Source of the DNA: Halochromatium glycolicum
GTDB taxonomy: Bacteria; Pseudomonadota; Gammaproteobacteria; Chromatiales; Chromatiaceae
DNA: 64,000 bases
Assembly: GCF_016584085.1 (NCBI RefSeq)
Contig: NZ_NRSJ01000023.1
Coordinates: 1-64,000, forward strand
Direction of reading: 5' to 3'
A program made the translations under genes and the position numbers. Positions 55,916-63,906 of the stretch are shown in pieces; the first letter of the stretch is position 1; the number at the start of each line of letters is the position of its first letter. Under the pieces are notes generated by a model, which worked only from the letters and a program-made list of their open reading frames with translations, did not search any database and had not been told where the DNA came from.

Positions 55916-56005
55916 TCTAAGAAGCCCTATCAGAATGCCCACTCTAGCCAGATAGATCAGTAGGTTGCGCGAGTCAAGCGGCTGTTTTGATAGGGCCTCT
56001 AAGAC
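55916..56005. repeat. Short element with 20-base imperfect inverted ends
   Basis: The left arm TCTAAGAAGCCCTATCAGAA and the right arm TTTTGATAGGGCCTCTAAGA are inverted copies with a few mismatches, separated by about 48 bases. A related half-copy (TTTTGATGGGGCCTCTTAGG) is at 27833-27852 beside the dead oxidoreductase. It may be a miniature insertion element or insertion-sequence ends. Confidence 0.5.
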
Positions 56006-56050
56006 CAGTCTCCCGAATGAGCCGACCGGCGGCTGAGGTCGGTGCAAGCA

Positions 56051-56087
56051 ACGCCGAGCCCAGGATTGGACTCGGCGTCTTTTTTTG
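56051..56087 (+). terminator. Intrinsic terminator
   Basis: ACGCCGAGCCC pairs with GGACTCGGCGT (one mismatch) around a short loop, followed by CTTTTTTT. This is the clearest rho-independent terminator in the window and ends plus-strand transcription from the AhpD-like gene. Confidence 0.92.
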
Positions 56088-56149
56088 TATTGGGTGGTTT
56101 TCGTTGTCTACACTGCCGGCATTGCTGCTGCGATTGAGACAACCGCGAC

Positions 56150-58069
56150 ATGACGCAACTGGGACGACGCGCCTTGTTACTGCTCCTGGCCCTGAGTACG
56201 ATGGCTGCGGCCGAGCCCCAGCCTGAATCTGCGCCAGAGCCTGCACCTGCGCCAGTGCAGGCCGAGCCTGGGGCCATCATCGTCGATGAGATGGCACCAT
56301 TGCGTGAGGCCCTGACCCCACTGATCCGGGCCGCGCAATCCGACTACCAGATCCCCGGTCTGAGTCTGGCGCTGGTGCGCCACGACCGCACCCTCTGGCT
56401 CGAGGGCTTCGGCCTCGCCGACCCCGAGCAGCAACGCCCGGCCCGGGCCCAGACCCGCTACCGCGCCGGGTCGTTGGCAAAACCGATCACCGCGCTTCTG
56501 GTCCTGGCCCAGCAGGCCCGAGGGACCATCGACATCGACCAGCCGATCGGCTCGGTGCTGCCGGGCTTTCGCCTCCAGGCCCGTTTCGACCAGACCGCGC
56601 AGCCGATCACCGTCCGCCAGCTCCTGAGTCATCACTCCGGGCTGCCGTCCGATCTGAACAAGGGCCTCTGGTCGGATGAGCCCTTCACCGAGGTGCGTGA
56701 GCGCTTGCGCGATGAATACGCCGCCTTTCCGCCGAACCTGATCTTCAACTACTCCAACCTCGGCTACAGCCTGCTCGGTCATCTGCTGCAGGTGGTCACG
56801 CAGACGCCCTTCGCCGAGCACGCCCAACAGGCTCTGTTCGAGCCGCTGGGGTTGTCGCAGACGCGATTTGCCGCGCAGCCGACGCGCGATGACACCTTTG
56901 CCATCGGCCACCGTCATGGCCAGCGCTTTGCGCCGCTGCCGCTGCGCGACCTGCCGGCGCAGGGCTTGGAGACCAGCGCCTCGGACATGGCGCGCCTGAG
57001 CATCGCGCTGCTCTGTGCCGGCGCGCTTGAGGGCAGGCAGGTGATTGAGCCGAGTCTGATCGAGGCGATGATCGAGCCCCAGAATGCGGACATCGCGCTG
57101 GATCTGGGCCTGAGCGTCGGGCTCGGGGTCTTCCTCGAGGAGCAGAGCATCCCGGGCGCCACGCGCGTGGTGCGCCACAGCGGCAACAGCCTTGGCTACA
57201 CCGCCGAATGGGTCCTGTTGCCGGAGCAGGGTCTGGGCGTCGTGGTCCTGGCCAATGCCGGTCACGCCGAGCGCGTGGTCAGGCCGCTGGCCGAGGCGAT
57301 CCTCGCCAACGCGATGAAACTGAAGCCCGAGCCGATGCCTTCCGATCTGTTCGTCGCGGCGGCGAAGACACCGCCAACGCCGACCGCTGCCGCGGAGCCA
57401 ACAGAGAGGCTCCCGGCAGAAGGGCATTTTGCGACCGATCTTGGCTTGATCGCGATCCGGCCGGAGCAAGACAGTCTTTGCGCCTGCATGACCGGCGAGC
57501 AGCTCGACCTGATGCCCTATCCGCAGGGCTGGGTCGGCGCCGCGCCCTCCGAGCAACGCGGCGATGCCTCTGAGTCCGACAGCCTCGGCAGCGCAAGCCT
57601 GCGCCGACTCCGCGAGATGCGCCTGCAAACACGCCGCATCGAAGGCCGCGAGGTGATGATCGCCGACACCCCGCAGGGTGAGCGCATCATCGGCGAGAAG
57701 GTGCCGCAGGAGCCGGTTCCACGCGCCTGGCGCGCGCGTCTCGGCCCCTGGCGCATCCTCAATCCAGACCCCGGCTTCCCGGTGACCGACCTGAAGCTCA
57801 AGCTCACCGACGGGAAGCTCTGCCTCAGCTATCGGATGCCGGTGCTCTCGCCGGATCGGATTCAGGTGCCACTGCGGGCGGTGAATGACGAGCGGGCGAT
57901 CCTGCTCGGACTGGGGCGTACGCGCGGGGATTCGGTGCAGATGGTTGATCACGAGGGCCAGACGCGGCTGCGCTGGTCGGGGTATCTGGCCGAGCCGGTT
58001 GGCCGTTCCGATCTCGCGCAGGCTGATGAGCTGCTCGAGCCGTTGGAGACCTTCGGCACCGGCCCTTAG
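56150..58069 (+). CDS. Secreted serine hydrolase, class C beta-lactamase/penicillin-binding-protein family
   Basis: A 639-residue protein. The signal peptide RRALLLLLALSTMAAA precedes a Pro/Glu/Ala-rich linker (22-45). The beta-lactamase-related domain at about 55-400 has the nucleophile SxxK in YRAGSLAKPITAL, YxN in FNYSNLGYSLLG, and a KTG-equivalent HSG in VVRHSGNSLGY. Residues 410-639 are an additional domain of beta-strand character, with a repeated Leu/Arg-rich pattern that I cannot name. Such proteins include D-aminopeptidases, esterases and carboxypeptidases; it need not act on antibiotics. It stands alone between a terminator and a convergent gene. Confidence 0.88.
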   Translation: MTQLGRRALLLLLALSTMAAAEPQPESAPEPAPAPVQAEPGAIIVDEMAPLREALTPLIRAAQSDYQIPGLSLALVRHDRTLWLEGFGLADPEQQRPARAQTRYRAGSLAKPITALLVLAQQARGTIDIDQPIGSVLPGFRLQARFDQTAQPITVRQLLSHHSGLPSDLNKGLWSDEPFTEVRERLRDEYAAFPPNLIFNYSNLGYSLLGHLLQVVTQTPFAEHAQQALFEPLGLSQTRFAAQPTRDDTFAIGHRHGQRFAPLPLRDLPAQGLETSASDMARLSIALLCAGALEGRQVIEPSLIEAMIEPQNADIALDLGLSVGLGVFLEEQSIPGATRVVRHSGNSLGYTAEWVLLPEQGLGVVVLANAGHAERVVRPLAEAILANAMKLKPEPMPSDLFVAAAKTPPTPTAAAEPTERLPAEGHFATDLGLIAIRPEQDSLCACMTGEQLDLMPYPQGWVGAAPSEQRGDASESDSLGSASLRRLREMRLQTRRIEGREVMIADTPQGERIIGEKVPQEPVPRAWRARLGPWRILNPDPGFPVTDLKLKLTDGKLCLSYRMPVLSPDRIQVPLRAVNDERAILLGLGRTRGDSVQMVDHEGQTRLRWSGYLAEPVGRSDLAQADELLEPLETFGTGP

Positions 58070-58173
58070 TCAATCTCGAGCTCCGGGCCTGCGTGCTCGG
58101 CCCGGAAGGCGATTCCCGAGCCGCACAGCGGACAGTAGGCGATCGCGACCGGAGCCAAGCGCCTCGGCGGCCG

Positions 58174-58746
58174 CTACCAGGCGCGCGGTGCGAAGGCCGA
58201 GTCGTTCTGAATCGCGGCTGAATCACCGGTTGCGCGGATGCTGAACAGGCCGCGGTTGGCCAGCATCGCCTCCGCCCCGGCGTCAGCGCTCCGCCAGGCC
58301 ATGGCGCCGTAAATGCGATTGTTGGCATACCGCGGCAGCCATTGTTTGAAGTGATCGAGCTTGCTGAGGAAGGTCTTGACATCATCCGGGTGCAGGGTGG
58401 TCTTCACCTCAACGACGACGAGCTCCAGGCCATTGTGAGCGAGGATGTCGAACTCGAAATTGCCGCCGTCAGCGCGCTTGCCTTTCAGCCGCGTGGTGGT
58501 GTCGGTGATGGCGATGCCGCGTGTGTTCAGCAGATTGACCAGGTCACCTTCGACGTGCGACTCCATCAGCTTGCCCCATTCGCTGGTGAACAGCTTCTTG
58601 AGCTCGGCAATCTCGCGGCTCGTCTCTTTGATTTGCAGATCAGTCTCCTTCTGCGACGCTGCAAGCGCTTGTAGCGTCGCAGAAGTGCGTGGCAGCCAAG
58701 AGATGTACAGTACGAAGAACAATGACATCCGCGATCTCATCCGCAT
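58174..58746 (-). CDS. Coiled-coil plus PD-(D/E)XK nuclease-like protein (DUF3782 type)
   Basis: A 190-residue protein. An N-terminal coiled coil (LAASQKETDLQIKETSREIAELKKLF) leads to a restriction-endonuclease-like domain: EFDILAHNGLELVVVEVKTTL contains the D...ExK catalytic pattern, followed by FLSKLDHFKQWLPRYANNRIYG. Homologues often carry several copies of the KETDRQIKE repeat at the N-terminus; only one is left here, so the 5' end may have contracted, and the start ATG 58746 is uncertain. It is found next to toxin-antitoxin genes. The target is unknown. Confidence 0.75.
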   Translation of the reverse strand: MRMRSRMSLFFVLYISWLPRTSATLQALAASQKETDLQIKETSREIAELKKLFTSEWGKLMESHVEGDLVNLLNTRGIAITDTTTRLKGKRADGGNFEFDILAHNGLELVVVEVKTTLHPDDVKTFLSKLDHFKQWLPRYANNRIYGAMAWRSADAGAEAMLANRGLFSIRATGDSAAIQNDSAFAPRAW

Positions 58747-58776
58747 CGATCAGCGCCATCCTGTGAGGAAACGACC

Positions 58777-59025
58777 ATGCAAGAAGAACAGATCCTGAAA
58801 CGCATCACCATCAACCCCGCCATTTTCGGCGGCAAACCCATTATTCGCGGTCATCGGTTGGCCGTTGAGCATGTGCTCGGCATGCTGGCGGCGGGCGACG
58901 ACATCGACACCCTGCTAGAAGGGTATCCATGGCTAGAGCGCGAGGACGTGCTGGCCTGTCTCGCCTACGCCCATCGACTGATCGAGCACGAGCGTGTTGA
59001 GCCGCTGATGGTCGATACCGCATGA
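58777..59025 (+). CDS. DUF433 antitoxin-like protein
   Basis: An 82-residue helix-turn-helix protein: LKRITINPAIFGGKPIIRGHRLAVEHVLGMLAAGDDIDTLLEGYPWLEREDVLACLAYA is a complete DUF433 domain. In many genomes it precedes a DUF5615 PIN-like toxin. Here no such gene follows: the next bases are occupied by an antisense DUF6516 remnant, so the partner is lost. Confidence 0.92.
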   Translation: MQEEQILKRITINPAIFGGKPIIRGHRLAVEHVLGMLAAGDDIDTLLEGYPWLEREDVLACLAYAHRLIEHERVEPLMVDTA

Positions 59026-59029
59026 ATCC

Positions 59030-59183
59030 GTACCCAACATCTGTCGCCCGTTCCAAAAAACAGACGGTATTTGTAGCGATGCCTGCAGGGCGGGAGCGGT
59101 TCCGGCAGCTCCCAAACGACCATCTCTACGATGAAGCCATCATCACGAATCTCTTTCGCATGGGCGAGTAAGGCGGCTGCCAT
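59030..59183 (-). pseudogene. DUF6516 (TumE-like toxin) remnant
   Basis: The minus strand encodes MAAALLAHAKEIRDDGFIVEMVVWELPEP and RHRYKYRLFFG, the conserved opening of DUF6516/TumE-like toxins (xxDGxIVEMVIWxxPxPVPxSxHxxKYRLxYG). The expected VGYDNERGKGDH is replaced after a frame disturbance near 59050, so the C-terminal half is missing. Confidence 0.65.
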
Positions 59184-59199
59184 GGCTGAAGCTTAGCCG

Positions 59200-59529
59200 A
59201 TGATCTGGCCTGATGTCCTGGATGAAGGCCGCCTGCGCGCCGAGGTCGACGTGCTCACGCTCACCGCGACGCCGATCCCGCGCACGCTCAACATGGCGAT
59301 GGCCGGGATGCGCGATCTGTCCATCATCGCGACCCCGCCGGTCGAGCGCCATCTGATCAAGACCTTCGTCTCGACCTGGAACGACGCCCTGATCCGCGAG
59401 GCCTGCCAGCGCGAGATCAACCGCGGCGGGCAGGTCTACTTCCTGCACAACGAGGGCGAGACGATCGAGACCTCCAAGCGCATCGCCAGCGCCGCCGACC
59501 GCACGGAGCTTAAGTTTGCCTTTTGGTAA
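59200..59529 (+). pseudogene. mfd: Transcription-repair coupling factor Mfd, internal fragment
   Basis: About 95 codons from the helicase part of Mfd: [69 protein letters not shown]. Full-length Mfd is about 1150 residues. There is no start or end, and the frame runs into the RelE promoter. It is a translocated scrap, not a functional repair gene; Arg-to-Glu/His type changes (PVERH for PARRL) suggest decay. Confidence 0.9.
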
Positions 59530-59542
59530 CACATGCGTTACC
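59525..59542. promoter_or_regulatory. Palindrome at the RelE/HTH toxin-antitoxin promoter
   Basis: GGTAAC-ACATGC-GTTACC is an inverted repeat ending 7 bases before the toxin ATG. Its position fits an autoregulatory operator bound by the downstream HTH antitoxin. Confidence 0.6.
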
Positions 59543-59549
59543 TTTAGAT

Positions 59550-59876
59550 ATGATCGAGGTTGTCCAGTACGAGACAGAGGATGGTCGTTGTCCGTTTGCC
59601 GAGTGGTTCGCGGACCTGGATGCACGCGCCGCCGCGAAGGTGACGACAGCCATCGCGCGGATCGAGGCGGGCAATCCAGGCAATGTCAAACCGGTCGGCG
59701 AAGGGGTCGCGGAGCGGCGGATCGACTTTGGTCCCGGCTATCGGCTCTACTTCGGTCAGGATGGTCGACGGCTCGTCATCCTGCTCATCGGCGGAACCAA
59801 GAAGCGTCAGCAACAGGATATCGCCGAAGCGAAGGCGTACTGGAGCGCTTACAAGCGGCGTAAGAAAGGAGGATAA
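59550..59876 (+). CDS. RelE/HigB-family toxin
   Basis: A 108-residue protein of the RelE/ParE superfamily: YETEDGRCPFAEWFADLDARAAAKVTTAIARIEAGN, AERRIDFGPGYRLYFGQDGRRLVILLIGGTKKRQQQDIAEAKAYW. The GPGYRLYF and LLxGGTKKxQxxDI motifs mark the HigB-like subgroup (DUF891/addiction-module killer). It likely cleaves ribosome-associated mRNA. The start ATG 59550 lies next to the operator-like palindrome; the longer frame would run through it. The antitoxin gene follows after four bases. Confidence 0.92.
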   Translation: MIEVVQYETEDGRCPFAEWFADLDARAAAKVTTAIARIEAGNPGNVKPVGEGVAERRIDFGPGYRLYFGQDGRRLVILLIGGTKKRQQQDIAEAKAYWSAYKRRKKGG

Positions 59877-59880
59877 GGCC

Positions 59881-60231
59881 ATGGCACTGACACGCAGTTT
59901 CAAAGAAACGGTCAAGGCGCGTGCCGCGCAGGACCCGGCATTTCGCGTTGCCTTGCTCGAAGAGGCCCTTGAAGCATTCGTGAATGCGGATCTCGAGACC
60001 GGAAAGGTCTTGCTGCGCGACTATATCAACGCCACCCTGGGCTTCGAGGAGCTTGGTGAGCGTCTGCACAAGAGCCCGAAAAGCCTGATGCGCATGCTCA
60101 GCACCGAGGGCAATCCGCGCGCCAACAACCTGTTCGCCGTGGTGGCGCACCTGAAAGAGCGGGAAGGTCTGCGCTTTGACATCACACTGCATGGGCACCA
60201 ACCCCCAGCCAAAGGCCTTAACACAGGTTGA
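59881..60231 (+). CDS. HTH antitoxin partner of the RelE-type toxin
   Basis: A 116-residue DNA-binding protein: FKETVKARAAQDPAFRVALLEEALEAFVNADLETGKVLLRDYINATLGFEELGERLHKSPKSLMRMLSTEGNPRANNLFAVVAHL, a helix-turn-helix of the probable addiction-module antidote type. A near-perfect AAAGGAGG Shine-Dalgarno sequence sits in the end of the toxin gene, favouring high antitoxin synthesis. Toxin-first order is usual for this group. Confidence 0.92.
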   Translation: MALTRSFKETVKARAAQDPAFRVALLEEALEAFVNADLETGKVLLRDYINATLGFEELGERLHKSPKSLMRMLSTEGNPRANNLFAVVAHLKEREGLRFDITLHGHQPPAKGLNTG

Positions 60232-60555
60232 CTTGTGAGCGCAGGATAGCGCCTGAAGGAGGCACTCAACATAGAACGCTCTTTCCGGGTTCTCGCCCAT
60301 GCGCTTCGCGTTCGAGATGAAGGCGGCCTGGATCAATATCCGCCTCCAAAAATCCCTGCTCGCGGCCGTTAAGGAGAAATTTAGCCGACTCTCAGCGCGA
60401 ACGCCCGATGCGCAACCTCGCAGAAAGCGCTAACGTCATCCTGGCTCCCGCCATGGCCGAGAGCGTGTATCTCAGCAAGCGATTACCCAGCGCCACCCTC
60501 CGCACCGACCGCGAGCGAGCAGGGGACTCCCCCTGCACCCCGAAAAAGGACCGAA
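60232..60555. other. Intergenic region, no gene seen
   Basis: About 320 bases between the antitoxin gene and the stop of a convergent PEP-CTERM gene. Short open frames exist on both strands, but none shows a domain, ribosome-binding site or codon bias worth calling. Confidence 0.5.
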
Positions 60556-61305
60556 TCAAACGAAGCGCCGAAGCCTCCGGCGGCGCCTCAGGCTCAGGCC
60601 CAAGAGTCCCGCGCCCACGAGCCACAACGTCGCCGGCGTGGGCACCGGCTGCGCATCCACGGCGGCGACGTCGACTTGTCCAGGGCGAACCGCCCAGGCG
60701 TAGAGCCGGAAGATCTTACTGTCGAAGTACTGGTCGCCCGAGTCGGTGTTGAACGACCACGCGGAGCCCGGACCCGGCGCGTACTCCGTGCCGGACCAAT
60801 ACAGGTCACGTTCAAAGTTCTGGAACGGCCCGGTGTTGGTGAGGCCCCAGCCGGGCTGGCCTGGGTTTCCACTTGTGTCTCTCCAAGCAATGTTACCCAG
60901 CGTCTCATACCACAAATGCCCCAGCTCGCTGGTCGCGGTGTCGATGTTGTAGCCGCAGTCGGTGCCGTCGACATCGTAATTACAGCCATCATTACCAAGG
61001 TCGGTCACGCTCCACAGCCGCCAATCGTCCCAGCCGCCAAAGATCAACTGGTCCGCCCAGGTGACCGAGTCGTCCCAGCTCATGAACCCGTCGGCGTCAT
61101 GACCACTGGTCTTGGCATAGTTGGCATCCTGCAGCCAGGTCAGCTCCTGGGCGGCATCGTAGACCAGCCCGCTGTGGGCGCCGTCGCCGACCCAGAGATC
61201 GCTGTAGGTGGTGTCTTGAATCCAGCCGGCCTGGCTGCTACTGGCCAGCGTCAAAAGCGCCACGCCGCAGGCGCTCAAGACCGATCGCGTACGTTGAAAC
61301 ATCAT
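60556..61305 (-). CDS. PEP-CTERM-anchored DUF1566 secreted protein
   Basis: A 249-residue secreted protein. The signal peptide is SVLSACGVALLTLASSSQA. The body is DUF1566-like: GLVYDAAQELTWLQDANYAKTSG, WADQLIFGGWDDWRLWS, LGHLWYETLGN, YWSGTEYAPGPGSAWSFNTDSGDQ and YAWAVRPG. The C-terminus VPTPATLWLVGAGLLGLSLRRRRR is a PEP-CTERM sorting signal (VPxP, hydrophobic helix, basic tail), processed by exosortase in organisms that make exopolysaccharide. No exosortase gene is in the window. The start is ATG 61305, with ATG 61302 equally possible. Confidence 0.9.
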   Translation of the reverse strand: MMFQRTRSVLSACGVALLTLASSSQAGWIQDTTYSDLWVGDGAHSGLVYDAAQELTWLQDANYAKTSGHDADGFMSWDDSVTWADQLIFGGWDDWRLWSVTDLGNDGCNYDVDGTDCGYNIDTATSELGHLWYETLGNIAWRDTSGNPGQPGWGLTNTGPFQNFERDLYWSGTEYAPGPGSAWSFNTDSGDQYFDSKIFRLYAWAVRPGQVDVAAVDAQPVPTPATLWLVGAGLLGLSLRRRRRLRRFV

Positions 61306-62301
61306 CACGGAGAAAGCTCCTTTGCGGATTTCACTTAAACCCAATGTGTCACATCACGAAACGCGCCCCCGAGCGACTTGGAGCAGATCCCGCTGGCGCC
61401 GACGGCACGAGGGCACCTAGGCAAGAATCAAGCCCCCCTGTTTTCTCGCTGGCAATACGCCCTCTCTCCTCGACTGAGGGGTTCGAACGGCGCGCATCCG
61501 CGCGGAACGGGCAATGGGTTGTTTAGTTTCCTGACAACGAGGATGGCACCGATTGGGTGTTCGCGCGCTGTGGAATGAAAACAGATTCATTCCACTTTCA
61601 ATGCATTATCGTTTTCACCCAAGCCAAAGGCCGGGAGTCATGGCAGGATTTCACCGAGTTTTACTGTCAAGTATTCTGACAGCCGCGCGTTTGCGCCCGC
61701 GCTATCGGTCAGCCAGCTGCGCATCCACGGCGGCGACGTCGACTGGTCCGGGGCGAACCGCCCAGGCCTGAAACGCCGCGCCCTGCAAGTAGCGCATTGG
61801 GATCGTTCGGCTCGATGACATCGCCCTCGGCGCCTTCCGGCGCAGCAGCGTTTGCGAGCGACCCGTCAGCATATTTGACAATCATCAATCCGTGTAATGC
61901 ACCACCGGCTTGTTTGTGTTTAGAAAACAGGCTTCTAGCGTTAATGGCATACGGGTTGCCTGGGGCTGCGCAGTTCCAGTTGATCCGACGAGATCACTCG
62001 GCTTCGTGTGGGCATCTAACGACCTTGGCACCAATCCGCTAGGCCGCCAATACCGCGGCCGACGCTGTCCCCCAGCCCGCCACCGTGCCGCTGCGCGTTC
62101 TGGCAGTCCTTCGTCTGCGGGTGCCGCGGCGTCGGCCGGTGCGGTGGCCCTACCGCCTGACGGTCTGATCGCCCCCGGGTTAGGCCCGGGTCAGTCGCCC
62201 CTCTGGCGCGGAATCTAGTCGGACGCGTTGAGAGCCAGTCGACCACCTGCTTCACCTCTACCGGCCGCTTGGCCGGTCACTTGCCAATCGGAGACAACGC
62301 C
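61306..62301. other. Gene-poor region with a duplicated DUF1566 scrap
   Basis: About 1 kb with no intact gene. Bases 61714-61771 repeat, with few differences, the 3' coding part of the PEP-CTERM DUF1566 gene at 60649-60706 (GCGCATCCACGGCGGCGACG and following), so part of a paralogue was left here. Adjoining it, the minus strand from about 61990 to 61775 stays open and encodes INWNCAAPGNPYAINA and GLMIVKYADGSLANAAAPEG, a fragment I cannot assign. Bases 61488-61500 (GGGTTCGAACGG) look like a tRNA T-loop, but no tRNA folds around them. Confidence 0.5.
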
Positions 62302-63039
62302 ATGCAATCAACCATTCCCGCGCGATCTCAGCGATTCGTCACGCGTTCCCTGGCACAGCCACTCGGCCTCGCGCTGACGGCGACGCTGTCAACAACCCTG
62401 GCGTTCGGGATTTCCTCAGCCCAGGCCGCGCCGATCTTCTCGCAGACGCCGAACGTCAGTGGGTGGTTTCTTGCGGATCGGGACGCCAACCTCAATGGCG
62501 GCCGCAGTGCCGATGAATTTGAACTCGCCTCGGACGCGACGATTGGCAGCGTGACCTGGCGCGGGCTCTTTACGGGCACGAATACGCCCATCTTCCCGCT
62601 GGATTTCGATTTGACCTTCTACGACGACAATGGCGGCGAGCCGGGCAGGGTCCTCGCGAACACCGCCGTCAGCGTCACGGGCGTGGATACGGGCATCGAC
62701 CTCACCTCAGGCATTGCCTTTGATGTTTTTGAATTCACCGCCGCCACGATACCGACGGCACTGACCGCGAATACAACCTATTGGTTCTCGCCGCTGGCCG
62801 ACACGACCAACGATGGCGACGACGACTTCTGGTGGGTCACTGCCACACGCCCAGGTAACTATGCGTTTAAGTCGGATTTGAGCGGTTCATGGGTGCAGTC
62901 CTCTTTTAGTGAGTTTTACTTCGAGCTTGACGACGCCGGTACCACCAACGCCGTCCCCGAACCGACCTCGCTGGCGCTGCTCGGCCTTGGCCTTGCCGGC
63001 CTGGCCCTGCGGGCGCGGCGGCGCTGGAGCCACCGCTGA
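62302..63039 (+). CDS. PEP-CTERM-anchored secreted protein (1)
   Basis: A 245-residue protein with a signal peptide (LALTATLSTTLAFGISSAQA). The body is beta-rich and Asp/Thr-rich (LADRDANLNGGRSADEFELA, GLFTGTNTPIFPLDFDLTFYDDN, TTYWFSPLADTTNDGDDD), resembling secreted beta-sandwich proteins. The C-terminus VPEPTSLALLGLGLAGLALRARRR is a PEP-CTERM signal. GGAGA precedes ATG 62302. The function is unknown; such proteins usually end up in the extracellular matrix or on the surface. Confidence 0.9.
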   Translation: MQSTIPARSQRFVTRSLAQPLGLALTATLSTTLAFGISSAQAAPIFSQTPNVSGWFLADRDANLNGGRSADEFELASDATIGSVTWRGLFTGTNTPIFPLDFDLTFYDDNGGEPGRVLANTAVSVTGVDTGIDLTSGIAFDVFEFTAATIPTALTANTTYWFSPLADTTNDGDDDFWWVTATRPGNYAFKSDLSGSWVQSSFSEFYFELDDAGTTNAVPEPTSLALLGLGLAGLALRARRRWSHR

Positions 63040-63140
63040 ACGCGGTTCAGCATCAGCTGTCCCAGGGCTGGCCAACCAGCGAGCCTCGGGCTCCTCGCGT
63101 CACCCCGAGACTGACCCCTACTGAACAAAAGGCAATCGCC

Positions 63141-63851
63141 ATGTTTCGCTTCGCGATCCTTGTTCCCCTGGCCATCGTCGCGGCCCTGGCCGCGACTCCC
63201 GCGTTCGCCGTGCCGCTGCTGTTCGAGTGGTCCGGCGTCGACAGCAATGACGATCCCTTCGCGGTCACCCTCACCGTGACCGACGCCCAGAACGGCGACA
63301 CCGGCTACGACTTCATCGAGTTCGGCAACCCCGGGTATGTCGAAGTCGTCACTGAAGAACTCGGACAAACCCAGATCATCTCCAACGTCACCAGCACCAC
63401 ACTCGGCGGCGCCTTCGCCTACCCGAGCAGCACACCCCTGGACCCCTTCGGTTACGTCCTCGCGTTTGACGACGGCGGCCAGACGTATCTGAGCATGGGC
63501 GTGGGAGCGGACGACAGCGACATCGGCCTGACGTTCGATGGCAACACACTCGCCTACATGCAGTTCGACGGCATCCTTCCGCTTGCGTGGGTGGACCCCA
63601 CGACGGTGAGTTCGCTATCCGATCTGTTTCCGGTCGGCACGTACGCCGTCACCAACGAGTTCGGCCTGTTTTCCTGGCCGGTCGCGGGCGGCGCCGAGTT
63701 CGTCTCCCCCACCAATTTGACGATCAGTGCGGCCCCCGACACCCCCGACACCCCCGCCAACGCCGTCCCCGAACCGGCGACTGCGGCCCTGCTTGGCCTC
63801 GGCTTCGGCGCGCTGGGCCTGCTGGCGCGGCGGCGATGGCCTGACGTGTGA
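63141..63851 (+). CDS. PEP-CTERM-anchored secreted protein (2)
   Basis: A 236-residue protein with a signal peptide (LVPLAIVAALAATPAFA). The mature region is acidic and Gly/Asp-rich (FEWSGVDSNDDPFAVTLTV, VLAFDDGGQTYLSMGVGADD). The C-terminus has a PDTPDTPAN linker and VPEPATAALLGLGFGALGLLARRR, a PEP-CTERM signal. It lies 101 bases after the previous PEP-CTERM gene in the same direction, with no obvious terminator between them. The two share signal architecture but not a clear common domain. Confidence 0.9.
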   Translation: MFRFAILVPLAIVAALAATPAFAVPLLFEWSGVDSNDDPFAVTLTVTDAQNGDTGYDFIEFGNPGYVEVVTEELGQTQIISNVTSTTLGGAFAYPSSTPLDPFGYVLAFDDGGQTYLSMGVGADDSDIGLTFDGNTLAYMQFDGILPLAWVDPTTVSSLSDLFPVGTYAVTNEFGLFSWPVAGGAEFVSPTNLTISAAPDTPDTPANAVPEPATAALLGLGFGALGLLARRRWPDV

Positions 63852-63906
63852 ACGGCGCCAGGCAGGCCAGCGACATCCAACCACTAACCTAAAAGAGTCC
63901 AGCACC

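Noticed and set aside
59023..59172. A 49-codon plus-strand frame overlapping the DUF433 stop (ATGA) that could be its partner
   Set aside because: It has no toxin motif, and the opposite strand encodes a recognisable DUF6516 segment.
61480..61510. GGGTTCGAACGG resembling a tRNA T-arm
   Set aside because: No acceptor, D-arm or anticodon stems can be folded around it on either strand. No tRNA or rRNA was found anywhere in the window.
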